Positions 12,001 through 25,642 of a stretch of DNA of 64,000 nt are shown here, piece by piece. How positions within the stretch are numbered: position 1 is the stretch's first letter; every line of letters starts with the position of its first letter. Both the position numbers and the translations under genes were made by a program. The DNA comes from Centroberyx gerrardi (Eukaryota > Chordata > Actinopteri > Beryciformes > Berycidae): the NCBI RefSeq assembly GCF_048128805.1, contig NC_136004.1, forward strand, positions 18,288,185 through 18,352,184, written 5' to 3'. Below the pieces are notes generated by a model, which saw only the letters and a list, made by a program, of their open reading frames with translations, had not been told where the DNA came from and made no database searches.

Positions 12001-13984
12001 TCTGGTACACACTGGAGCAGACCACTACACTGGAGTAAAATTACCAGACTGTGTATATACGAGTAACAGGAGTCACTCCACTCCTCCGACCTTGCGATGG
12101 TTGTAAAGAATGTCTGTAACCATAGTAACGTTTACTTCAGACCAGTATGGCGGCTACCATTGCCTGTATTTTCAGTTTACTTGACACCAGTAACACCAGT
12201 AACCAGAAGCGTCAATTTATCCATAAGATCTTAATAAACCCGCACTGACAGCGGCATCATATTTTCTTTTTCCACCGCATGGACTTGATACTTTTAATGG
12301 CAACATTTGGGCCCAAAACCACAGGACTGGTAGGAACAACCGCAATGTTGAGGAAACAGGCTGGATAGAAAATTTGAGAATGTCTCACAACACTTAGTTC
12401 CATCTCTTTCAAATTAACGATGAGAGTTGCGCCTTACGTTACGTAACAACCAGTTGTCCAGTCCGGTTCTGGTACACACTACTCGGACTAACTGAATCCG
12501 CATTCGTCAATCCGCAGTAGTCAATACCTGAATTTTTCAGGTAGTGAGTTCGGTTGTAGAATGCGGTTGTCACTCTCCTTAATAACCGAACTGTGTGTGA
12601 ACATAACAGGATTAAGCACTCCAATGAGGAGTGAAAACCGTATTTAGCTGCAGTGTGTACGTATATCTGTCTACTCTAAAGTAGACACTGTATTGTAAAG
12701 CCTTAAGGTATACTTGCTGCAGAAATTACTTTTGGCAAGTTCCTATGTGTGCCACATTAGCTTCAGACTTGCCAGCCAAACTAGTCGAATTCTTTGCACA
12801 CCACCCCCCACTGTGTGGGGGTGGTGTAATCATGTGGTGTTTACCGGTGGTGGTTACCTTGTTGATAAGTGTCTCCATTTTCTTTTCAAGCAGGTATACA
12901 CAACTTTGTATGCGGCTCCATTTTTGACTGTGTTTCAATTTTGGGGAAGTTCGACTTTGTAGTTAGTGTACTGCTCTGCGCTGCCTTTATGTTAAGTTAA
13001 CCACCATCTAATGTCAGGATTTATTTTTTGTTTGTATTTATTTAGAGTTATTTACTACTTTGTGTTGATCTGGTTTTCTACACTTTTACGCTGTCCCAGG
13101 TCAGCCTTGTCTTATTGCCCCATCTTAACGGCAAATTCCATGAAATGCCTTTCCAAAACCCCTCCCCTGTCTTCTTCCTACACCCATATAAGGACACTGT
13201 TGGCCTTCTGGCAACAGTGCTGGACGCCAACAATCTCGCCCTTCTCTTCCTCCACGCCTCCTTTTTCCTCCTTTCTACTCTTCCGGAAAGACATGCATTG
13301 GCAGTTAATGTTTGATAATAAGGTGGGGAGTCATTATCGTGTCTCCATTTATTGGTCACATCCTGGCAAAAGCTATTGTGTTCATCAGACAAATTCCACA
13401 GAAAGCCAAGATGGTGCAACATAATTTGATTACAAAGCAGCACTTACAGAAGCACTCACACTCATATTGCTCACACACCTGCACAGACACAGAAACACAC
13501 ACACACACACACTTACCTCCAGGTCGTTCATGGTTGCGGTCAGTGTGCAGCAACATAGCGATGGGCATTCCAACATTTTTGGAGCGCCCAGCAACCAGCA
13601 CATTCTTTCCCACTGTCTCTATACCTGCACAGACAAATGCTTTTTAAGTAAAAAAGATCACACTTGAATGACTATACTAGTTAGCTACGACAGAGGAGAA
13701 CTTGAGAATGTGCTAGGACAAAATCTACTTTTGCAGGGATGTGGGTTTACCACCATCCCACTGACTGGAATTCAATCACCCCTAGTGGTCTCTTGGGTCA
13801 GTGGTGCTTTGCCCTGTTAGATCAGTTAGCTGACAAAAAATGGGTATGAGTTAGTATGAAAACAGAAGCAATCTCCTGAGGCGGATTCTTGTGTCTAGCA
13901 AACAGAAAAAGACATTTGATATTTGACATTTGATAGACAGCAAATACAGAAACAGAACAAAAAATACAAAGTGGAGGGTTGACA

Positions 13985-14030
<46 letters not shown>

Positions 14031-17000
14031 GCCAGGGGCAGTATTTCACCTCTGACTGATCAAAGTAAGGCATGTGGAGGGAGGTTATCATTCTACAAAC
14101 CGCAGTCTGGCACCACAATGTCGCGCCCGTCACAATTACTATATTCATTGTCAGCCAAGACAAAAGTGATTAAAGTGATTGAGAGTGGAAGGACAGGTAT
14201 GTATTAGGGTTAGACCAATATTTCGGTTTGCCGATATTGGTCTTTTATTAAATATCAGATATTGGTCATGCTGTCCACTGACAGAGGTTCCTCCATGACC
14301 ACAGCTACATGAAAACAGGCTGTAAAACCTGCAATTAACTTTTATATACATTTATATAAATGTTTTTAGTCTTTTTGTGTGTGTGAAGGGCAAATAAGTG
14401 AGTGAATTTTGGGAGGAAATACGAAATTTGCAATGTACGAAATACAATGCAAAATGATTGGGGGAAATGTAAACTAGACAAAGACAGTAGTAGATGGGCT
14501 GTAACTGTAAATGACACTATATTCTCCTTTAAAAACATTGAATACTGACAAAATATTGGTGACTTCAGTCTAAAAATATCAGTACTGGTATCGGCCTTCA
14601 AAAACCCATATCGGTCAAACCCTAATATGCACTGTATATGAAAAGGAACACTCTCACACCTGCATTTACCCTCTTTTGAGTTTCTTGCTTGACCAGCTCT
14701 TTTGTCGCTTTGATACAGTTTCATTTATTGCTTTATTTTTTAATAGCCTACAAACTTAATAGCCTACAAAAATCTGTCATCTTTGTTTTCATCCAAATCC
14801 TAAACTCTGGATAGTAAAGGTGCTACTTCTGGCATATCTAAGCATCAATGTATCATTTTCAAATGAATTACGTTACCTTGGTATAATTACTATAAACAAA
14901 TGAGACCACAGTCGAGGTGATTGGTCACATTTGTTACAATTATCTTACTCCAGTGGTATTATTAGTGCTAGTGTTTCTCAAAAACAAGACCACATCTTCC
15001 ATAAACCCTGTTGTTTCCTGGCATTTCCCCACATGCATTCGTTTCCTCTTTTGCTTTACTGAATAGGATAAACACATTGGAAGCAATTTTGTTTCTCTCG
15101 TTCCACCATCTACCATTGCGAGAAACTCTGAAAACTTCAACTCTGTTTCAGCTGGAGGAACAGCACCCTCTGCCTGGTTTGTGCTGTGAATTCCATTTCC
15201 AACGAAATACAACCTGGTGGCTCACAATGTAAAATACACTGTGTCAGAATGTAAATCCCATATTCAGTCACCATGCTGCAAAAAAATGGGGTGAGATAAC
15301 TTGTTTCAACTTGTAACAACACTTGTTTCCAATGCAGCTCAATTTAAGAATTTTCTTGAATCAAGTGACCATATCTTGATAGAAGAAGAATAATCTATGT
15401 TCTGTGATTGATTGTTGATCAGTTAGATCTAGGTAGGCTCTTTCTCTGTGAATTCCTTTGAGACATGCTTGTGATGAAGGGCTATATAAATAAATGAACT
15501 TGAACTTGATATTCCTTATTTCAAGATATTGCCACATGTTGAAAAAAAAGTGAAATGCCACTGGAAACAAATGACATGATCTTACCCCACTGACAGGTTT
15601 TAAGCAACGATTTTTAGACTCAATACAAGATTAAATAGCTTGTTAAGATGCACATGTTTGCATTGCACATTAGTTTGGAAACTGCGCTGAGAATGGTTTG
15701 TGAAGAAGAGCCAGTACAGTCATTCACCTAATCATGTGCACAGCACATTCAGTCACACTCATTGCCAGTATAGTTACACCCTTACTTGGTGAAGAGAATT
15801 ACTGACTGGATCAGTACACTGGCCATCAGTACAGTGGGCAGATTTTAAGTACATGTCTAGAAAATGATTGTTTGGCACCATCTAGTGGGCCCATCTTGGA
15901 AACACAGGAACACACATGCCAGCTCATAGATGTACAGCAGGCCTATTCAATTGGCGGCCCGCGGGCCACATCCGGCCCAGAAGCAACCTCCAAGTGGCCC
16001 AGCGAGCTTGAATTAAATAGGCTATTTTAATAGCAATTTTAATATTTTAATTGTAATATTATTTTATAAAAATTTGGACTTGTTTTCACTCATCATGAAT
16101 TTATTTCCTCCGTGGCAGAAAAACACGTTACACGAGCCTTCAGAAACTCCTGCAGGTTAAACTGGACTAACGAAACACTTTTGGGGCTGACTGACTCTAA
16201 CAGACTCATTATAAACAGACTTTAAGACACTCGCTAGCCTAGCAACATTAAGGCTACAAACAACCCATAATGCAACACTCCGTGTAGGAGTCGGTTTTAC
16301 ACCGGTACTTTATCCATTCAAAAAGAATATCTGATGTTGTGAACACGTTTGTCTAGTCCTCGAATATAAGATGGCCCCCACTTTTTCTGAAAATATGTCT
16401 CTGTCAACCCTGAAACGTAGAATTGACAATGAAAACCGTCAGTTTAACTCTGCCTGGACTGGCAAATACTTGTTTATTTTACCGCCATCTACAAACGCCA
16501 AACCAATGTGTTTAATTTGCAATGAGTGCGTTTCTGGACAAACTTTCCCAAGGGATCACAGGAGAGGGACGCTAAAGTGCAGAGTTTGATTGCATCTTAC
16601 GATCAGAGCCGTATTACCCTGGTGCGGTCATGCACAGACCAAGAGAGAGCTACAGCAGCTTCCTTTTACTACATTCATTTGCGTTTGTTTAAAATTTGTC
16701 ATTACCAAAAGCTAAAAATAGGTTTTAAGTAGGCTGCTGGAAATGTCTGTCCCATCTACATTTCCTGGGTTTAAAATCTGGCCCAATTGAATTTGTAATT
16801 GAATAGCCCTGATGTACAGTATTATATCTTCCTTTCACCTTCTGAGTTGCAGGCTCAGAGTTGACTTTCAACTTTTCATAGTTGAAGATCCAACTATAGG
16901 TCACAATTAAAGATGATCTGCCAAGTCAAGGCACACTACTCTTTCCCAAAATATTTGTTGAGGTTTGATGATTGGAATATAATAGGAATATAGCAGGAGA

Positions 17001-19773
17001 GAGAAAGCTGAATTTGCCAATCAGAGGGCTGAGTTAATGAATTCAAGGTACTATACAGCTAGCACCTTCAAAATTCAGCCATAGGCGTAATCGGCGTAAT
17101 CATCCCAAACTGAACTCTGCCTTGCGTTTGATACCTCTAGCATTTTGACTAGTCATAATGTAATAAAAGATATCTTAAATTAGCATTTTGACTAGTCATA
17201 ATGTAATACTACTCTTTAATGCAGCTTCTATCGGGATTAAATTTTAATGAAATTGTCGTTATTGGTGATCTAAACTGGAACTGGCTACAACCAGTGTCTG
17301 ATGATTTTAAAGCTTATTGTGATTCGCTAAATCTCTTTGATTGTTGATAGTCCCACTAGACCCAATCTGAAATGTCCTGAAAAATCATCTCTAATTGATC
17401 TAATCCTAACCAATGTTCCTCATAAATACACAGATGCTTCTGTTTTTGCAAATGACATTAGTGACCACTGTGTCGTTGCCACAGTTAGAAATACAAAAGT
17501 ACCTAAAACCAAGCCACGCATCATTATAAAGCGTGACATGAAACATTTTACGGAGCAAGGGTTTTTTCATGACCTGTTTTACTTTGATTGGGAAAAAATT
17601 AACCTCATTGCTGACGTTGAAAATGCCTGGAAATTATTTTATGATGGTTTTACTGAAATTGTTGACAAGCATGCTCCCCTCAGAAAGTACAGAGTAAAAG
17701 GCCAAAACAATGCATGGTTCACGTCAGATTTATCCAACTTACTTCATGAGCGCAATGTGGCATGGGCAAAAGCCAGGAGAACAAGTCTTGATTCAGACTG
17801 GCGGTCAAGCCTTTAGTTTTAGTCCGGTTACAGTCTCAGAGGTGCGTAAAGCCCTCAAACTTTTAGACACTAGAAAATCGGCAGGTCCTGATAACCTGGA
17901 GCCTTACTTTTTAAAGCTAGCAGCTGATTTTATCGCACCACCTCTGACACATCTTTTTAATCTCTCCCTGGACACAAACGAAATTCCACATATATGGAAA
18001 TCTGCTTTTGTTCTTCCCCTGTTGAAAGGGGGTGACCCTACTGTCCTAAACAACTATAGGCCCATCTCCAAATTGTCTGTCCTGGTTAAGGTTCTGGAAT
18101 CCCTTGTGAGTGAACAACTGAAAGAGTTCTTATCCACTAACAACAGTTTATCTGATTTTCAATCAGGTTTTAGGAAAAAACACAGCACAGTGACAGCAGG
18201 TTTAAAAGTAGTAAATGATTTTATTGAATCTTTAGATAACAAGCAACATTGTGCAGCCCTTTTCATTGATTTATCTAAGGCTTTTGATACTGTGGATCAT
18301 GCAATACTGATGCAAAGACTTATCAGTGTAGGACTGTCAGAACAAACTGTCTGTTGGTTTAAAAATTATCTATCAGGCAGATCTCAGTGCGTGTAGGCAG
18401 AAGGTATCACTTCTAGCTCCCTTAGTGTATCCAAGGGCGTGCCACAGGGATCGGTCCTGGGACCACTACTATTCATTATATATATCAACAGTCTCGTTCA
18501 AAATGTTTCCAACGCAAATTTCCACTTTTATGCCGATGATACTGTGATATACTGCTCTGCGTCTACACCAAACCAGGCTCTCTGTCAGCTACAACTTGCT
18601 TTTAATACTGTACAACGTACCCTGTGTGACTTAAAACTTGTTTTGAATGCCGACAAATCAAAACTCATGATGTTTTCGAATGCAAAATCCAAGCCACTGA
18701 ACCTCCCATCTATCACCACTTTTCAGGGCTCTGAGATTGAGTCTGTATCTCAATACAAGTATCTAGGAATTGTAATTGATGATTCTCTCTCATTTAAGCC
18801 TCACATTCAGCAACTGGTGAAAAAACTGAAGTTGAAATTGGGTTTTTAGTCTTGCTTTTCCTTCGAGGCCAAAAGGAGACTTGTTGCTGCCACCTTTATG
18901 TCTGTGCTGGACTATGGCGATGTTATATACATGCATGCATCTCGCAATGCCTACACACGCTGGATACTGTCTACCATGGAGCACTGAGATTTATTACAAA
19001 TTTTAAAGCCCTTACTCACCATTGCTCTTTGTATGCTCGGGTTGGATGGTCTGCCTTGTCCACCCGCAGACTTAACCATTGGCACATCCTTATTTATAAG
19101 GCTATTCTTGGTCTGCTTCCATCTTACCTATGGATCTACATCCTTCAAAAAAGTATGGGAAGTTATTGTCTTCGCTCCCAGGACTTATTCCTACTAACTG
19201 TCCCTAAAGTCCGTACTGAACTGGGAAAAAGGGCGTTTAGGTATGCTGCTCCCTCTGCTTGGAATCAGTTGCAAAATTACCTGAATCTTCGGAAGCTGGT
19301 CTCACTGGATGCATTTAAAGTGTCTCTAAATGACTTGGAAGCAAACACATCTGGCTGTAGATGTTTTGAATGTTGATGAAATGTGTTCTTTGTTTTCATT
19401 CTAAATTGTTATATGTTTGTTTTATGTCTGCAACCGTGTAACTGTGCTGCTGCCTGTCTTGGCCAGGACACTCTTGAAAAAGAGATTTTTAATCTCAATG
19501 AGACTCCACTCCTGGTTAAATAAAGGTTAAATAAAAAATAAAAAAATAAAAGATATCTTAAATTAGCATTTTGACAGGTCATAATGTAATTAGAGATATC
19601 TTAAATTAGCATTTCGGTTGGTCATAATGTAATGAGAGATATCTTAAATGCTAATTTACAATATCTCTCATTACATTATGACTAGCCAAAATGCTACTTT
19701 AAAATATTTCAGATATCTGTAATGAGAACTACTGGAACTACCACTACTAGGCCTATACTGCTGCAGCAGCTGT

Positions 19774-19815
<42 letters not shown>

Positions 19816-22800
19816 GTTGTTGCCACTACTGACTACGACCACCTGGCTTAACGGTACTGCTGCAGCAGCAGGAGCAGCGGCGGCAGCACCCACCCCCTTT
19901 ACCCTGGTAAAGCTCTTACTGTGGACTTTGACAAGGGCCTACAACCCTATAAGATAAGGTAAGATAAGATATGATAAAATAAAATAGCACTTGATTAATT
20001 CCCTTGGGGAAATTCAGGAAAGCTTGCCTCCCCATTGGGGAATTGAACCCCGGTCTGGCAGTGACAGGCAGGGATACTAGCCACTAACTAACGAGGACTA
20101 CAAACTGTTTGGACTGGGTGGCGGGTTTGCTTCAGCGGGAGGCGAACTGCGCCTCAACCGCGACCGCCAGACCATCGTATGGACTGGCTGGCAGGCTTGC
20201 TTCAGCAGGAGGCAAACTGTGTCTCTTCGTACCAACCACCAGGTCTTCAACGAACCGCTATCGCTAACCGCCAGACCACACCTTTGGAGCGGCTGGCAGG
20301 TTGGCTTCAGCGGGACGCGAACCGCGCCTCTTGTAAAGGTCTTCAGCTTCATACCTTACCACATGGTAAGGTATGAAGCTGAAGACCTCAAGCGAGGCTT
20401 TTTATGCCCTGAGCTGCTGCAACCAAACATTTCAGAATTCTGATTGTGATGTCATCAGTGCAGCTGAGACAGGCTCTGATTGGTAGAGCAGAGTCCAGCT
20501 CCATCCAATGATGTCATAACTGGTTAGAATGGTGAAGCGAAGCCGTGTTCTGATTGGTGGAGGAGAAACAGTGGGAGACGAGCCAAGCCAAGACGATTTA
20601 ATGCCAAAAATGAGTTTGGATTATTTGAAATAATATTTAGCCTATTAAGTAGAACTTTATTTCTACATGGAGTAGGCTTGTAGATGCATGCATTTACAAG
20701 TCAAACTTTTCAAGACTAATGTATGTAAAATAAGTCAAAATTGATATGCAATTGGGTGTCACATGCTTCTTAAAGTGTGTATGTGTGTGTGTGTGAGTAT
20801 GTGTGTGTGTGTGTGTGTGTGTGTACAGTGTGTGTCATGGCGGCTGGAGCATGGCAGCAGGTGAAGGCTTGTGCGTAGCATTCTAAGATCTGAACACACA
20901 CCCGTCGTAACTGCCGTCGTAAATGTAGTCATGTGCAAAATGATATTGTGGAGAATAGTTTGGACAATGTGTCTGGTTTCGGCGATCAGAGTTGCCTACA
21001 AACGAGCGCTCCGAAGTGGGAGAGTTTATCAACAACAATGGCTTGCCTACAACCCGACCCCGAAACACCTGTTGGGCATGGAGCCAACTCACATGGAATT
21101 CTCTGAGTCGGTGCGACCCCTGACTGAGCAGCAGTGGTCAGCCTTTCAAATCCAAGAGAGAGCCTTCAGGAGCAGTTTGGCTACCGAAGGATACCATGAG
21201 AAACAACACTACGGTTCATCGGCAGATCCCGGGAGCTGGATTCGACTCATAACCCTCCTGAATGGCATATTTTTCAAGAATGGAGTGTTTACAACCGAGA
21301 GCCACCGTGGAAAACCGTTTGGATTCGCCCTACTGAAATACGTAGCTCGGATTCTGAAAAAGCTCCCAGTGAAGCGACCGCTCCCGGAGGCATTAACACC
21401 GCCGCTGGCTACTAGCTGGATTGAAGCGCAATTGCGTTTCCTCCGAGAGACAGTGCAGCCTTCACTAACATCTGAAAGATGCGGACAACGGAGGAAGGTG
21501 AGCAGAAATAAACTGTCTTATCTCTGGCAGTATAGACAATCTGAAGCTATTCAAATTATTTTGAACAACAGCGAATACCCCAACCCCCCTCCGTGTCCCA
21601 ATAATTGCGAGCAGGTGCAATTATATTACCAGAGAAAGTGTCGGGGGCGAATGTCAATTGATGACCCACTTCCATCACCGCCCTGGCACGAAACGATACC
21701 GTACACAGAGCCGGCCTGTCTCCCTGACACCGCGCATTTTACGCAGGCTGAGGTGGAGACTGTGTTGCGCAATTTACCAAATAATAAATCAAGTGGTGTG
21801 GACGGTGTATCATACGAATCCCTCAAGGCCACGCAGTCGTGTACATTAACTTCAATCTTCAATACCTGCTTGGAAAATAAAAGAGTGCCTGATTCGTGGA
21901 AGGGGGCTCTTGTTCATAGAATCCCCAAAAAAGACAATATCCCGGACAATCCATCAACCTGGAGAGACATTTCCCTTTTACCCACCATCTATAAGGTGTT
22001 CATGAAATGTATTCTTGCCCGAATTCTCCCATGGCTTGTGGATGCAAACATCTTATCTCCCAAGCAAAAGGCTTACATCAATAGGCAAGGCATGAATGAA
22101 CATGTGTTTTGTCTCAAAACAGGAATTGATGACTTTAAGCACAAGTCCTGTAGATTCTATACTGTTTTTCTGGACTTCCGTGATGCATTTGGAACTTTAG
22201 CACATAATGTCATGTTAAGAGCTCTTGAGGAAATACATCTACCTCAGGTTTTTATTGACATTGTTAAAGATGTTTATTATGGTCCATTTATACAGGTTAT
22301 TTGTGGTAAACAGCTCACAGATCCAATCCCTCTCCAAGTAGGCATTAAGACTGGCTGTCCATGGAGTGCAGTTAACTTTGTGCTAGCAATCAATCAATGG
22401 TTAAACTGGCTATGTAAGTGTGCTCCCCTCAGTGTCATTTCCCCTAACCCTGTTCAAGGGTATGCCGATGATGTTCTGATATCCTCTCGTCAAGAGGCTG
22501 TTATTAATAACATGCTCTCCAGAACTGACTCCTTTTTGGAGTGGTCAGGATTAGAGGTTAAAGATTCCAAATGTGCAGTTTTCTATGAAAGGCGGAGTGG
22601 GGGAAACCGGTGGTACCATTCTAAGTCAGATTCACTACCTGTATTCACAATTAGTAATAAGCCACTAAGAGTTTACTCACGGCATGAGACATATACATAC
22701 CTTGGTCATAAATTCAATGTAGCAGGTGAATGGAAAGAACAGGTCGATGAAATCATATCTGAGTATTCCACCAGACTTGATCTAATAAATGCATCGCCCC

Positions 22801-25554
22801 TGCCACTTATCATGAAATTGGAAGCGATCAGACAAGTAGCACTGGCCAAAGTACAACATCTGTTTTCCAATGTACATATTCCACGAAAGTCACTACGTGA
22901 CTTGAATGATAAAACTGTACGTATGGTAAGACAGTGGGCTGGCTTAAATACGCATACTACACGTGATGTCATATTCCACAGTAAACGGGAGGGTGGACTG
23001 GGGGTCCCTAACTTTGAATGGACATATATTGCTACGAGGCTCTGCCATCTATTAAATATGCTTAACAGTGATGATCAATGTGTCAGAGAGCTTGCTAGAG
23101 CTTCTCTGTTCCTGGACCTACAGAGGCGCAAGGTCCCCCTGGCACGTGAGTCGGATCCTAGTTTCCTGGGCTTCAAGAGGAAACCCAGTGGAAAGCTGGA
23201 CAGTCGCTCCCCTGGTTTTGGTGTGTGGTCGGACTGGCCTGACTTGAACGACCTATGTGGCTGGGCAAAAGTTACTCTGGAGTGGGTAGGGTCTAACTCC
23301 GAGGCAGTAAATGTCTCGGAGGAGGTTATATCTGACCCCAGTATCTCTGTGAGAGCGACTGTGAATGTCGGTGGAACAGAACATCAACTTCCACTAACAA
23401 ATGCCCGAGGTCACCTCTTGAGGGCGCAACAACAGAGACAACGGCAACACTGGACTGAGTTGAAACTTCAAGGGAAGCTAGCATGTCTCCCTGCTGCAGA
23501 TCACTCTGTCTCCCACACAGTGTTCAAAAGTGTAGCTATAGATGAGAGCATTGTCATCTTCACTATAAAAGCAAGATTACAGGTTTTACCAACTAAGCTT
23601 AATCTCTCCATCTGGCTTCCTGACAGTCATGCTCCTCACTGTAAACACCATGGTCACGACCAGATAGTTGAAACCATGTCCCACATCTTAAATGGTTGCC
23701 ATGTATACAGGGGGCTTTACATATGTAGGCATGACAGAATAGTGGATCTGATATCAAAAGATATCACATCTATCTTCAGGTCTTCTATAATGCTGTATAA
23801 GCATTCTGCTGTGAAGCCGATGTTCAGTCTGTGTAGTGAGGATTCAGAAGTGTTCTCTAATATTACAGCTAACACTCCCGATGTTGTTGTTGTCAATGAA
23901 AATCTTAGAGAGGTGTTCGTTCTAGAGGTCGGCTGTACTTTTGATTACAGCCTAGAGGAAGCCTTTCTAACTAAGATGCTGAAATATCAACAGCTGGAGC
24001 AGACCATTTCACAGCTAGGCTACAAGTGTAAACTTTTAGTTTTCATATTTGGCAGCCTGGGTCATGTGCACAAGCTAGTTGTGAGGGGCCTTCAGATGGT
24101 TGGTCTCCCTAAAAGAAGGGCCAAGCAGTTAGCGAGGTATTGTTCAGTATCTGCTGTCATTGGTAGCCGCTCAATATGGAGAAGGCGTTGTTTTTTATAT
24201 CCTTGAAGTAGATTCTGTCTGTTATCCCTCGACCTGCCACTGTTATCATCTTGTGTGTACGCAACAATGTGGCTGCCAATCAGGCACTTTTGTAACTGAC
24301 TGACCCAATATCTGATTGCATTAATAGTGTTTATGTCCTTTGTACCTTGTATTTATGTGGACATAAATAAATATTCTAAATGTGTGTGTGATATAGGCCT
24401 GAATGTTGTCTAACAGCCTTGAAGCATAAACACGCCGCACAGCCTCCAGCCTCCAGCCGGTCCAGCTACACTGGGATGAAAGCGGCGAACAACTCCGAGA
24501 AATTAGAGAAATTGTGTGGCTGAGTTCAGAAAATAAATAAAAAATAATAAATGTATATGAATAGAGTAGTCCATTTTGTCCAACAATGTCTGATAGGAAA
24601 TAATTGCAATATTTGTGTGAAGAATTCCCTGCGAGTCTCCTTTTTCTGCGGCCGTCTCACTCTCTCCACCCTTTCTGATTGTCTTTCCCAATTGCGCAAT
24701 CCTTATAGGTTGGATGCGCGGGGCGCGTAACACACACCCAGGAGATGTGAATGGAGGAAGAGGTTGTCGCGTCTGACAGCCTTGATTGAATCTGGATCTT
24801 CAGTTTAACAATTGATTGTCTTTTTGCGTTCTTGCCAATGTAGGTTGAGTCATTACATTAATTTGCAATAGGAAATACGGCCAGATCAATGTCTGTTAGA
24901 TCCTATACGGCCGACACACAGTATCCTGGCGCTCGGCCAAATTCATACGCCACATCATCATTCATTCAGTTTGTTTGTGATATGGGACATTCATCGAAAC
25001 CACATGTCATCAATCACCAAGTATGCCAATCACATCCCAACCTCATCCCAAACTGGACTCTGCCTTGTGTTTGATACCTCTGAACCCAGTGAGTGGGCAT
25101 CAAATTAACCAGCAAAATTAAAGTTGTAAAATAGAAGCCCTCAAACTGCAAGGGGCGGTAGCATTAGAGCGCAGCTGGAAAAATAATCCGCTCACTCCAT
25201 CTCTGTTAATGGGATCATTGCTATCATGGTGTTATCCACCGTCTCATGTCATGTTCTAGCCAGGTCTGCGGCAAAGAAAAAGAATAGAATAAAAAAGCTT
25301 TGAAAGGAAAACATTAAAAACATAAGAACTGGTCCCATGTCATTGTAATGGGCAGGGTCAGCATTCACAGACCTGAAAGAGCATCTTGACTTACAATTAT
25401 GAAGACTTACAGTAAGCCCTGAAAGACTTGTGACTTGACTTGAGACTTGCATGGAATGACTTGCGACTTGACTTGGACTTGCACCAAAAGACTTTGGTAG
25501 CCACACACTAATGGTGACTGCTGTTTGAATAGATGCATCACTTCAATAACATTT

Positions 25555-25591
<37 letters not shown>

Positions 25592-25599
25592 GCACACGC

Positions 25600-25642
<43 letters not shown>

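Noticed and set aside
13011-13667. Overlapping ORFs of 66-137 aa around 13.0-13.7 kb
   Set aside because: They overlap mthfd2l exon 5 and its intron; only the minus-strand frame at 13517-13624 is coding.
20028-20097. Functional tRNA-Asp gene
   Set aside because: The anticodon stem does not pair and a SINE body follows; best read as tRNA-derived repeat.
20871-20930. GTG start for the RLE retrotransposon protein
   Set aside because: A GTG start has no support in a eukaryotic element; the first in-frame ATG is at 20931. The ORF may continue further upstream in an untruncated copy.
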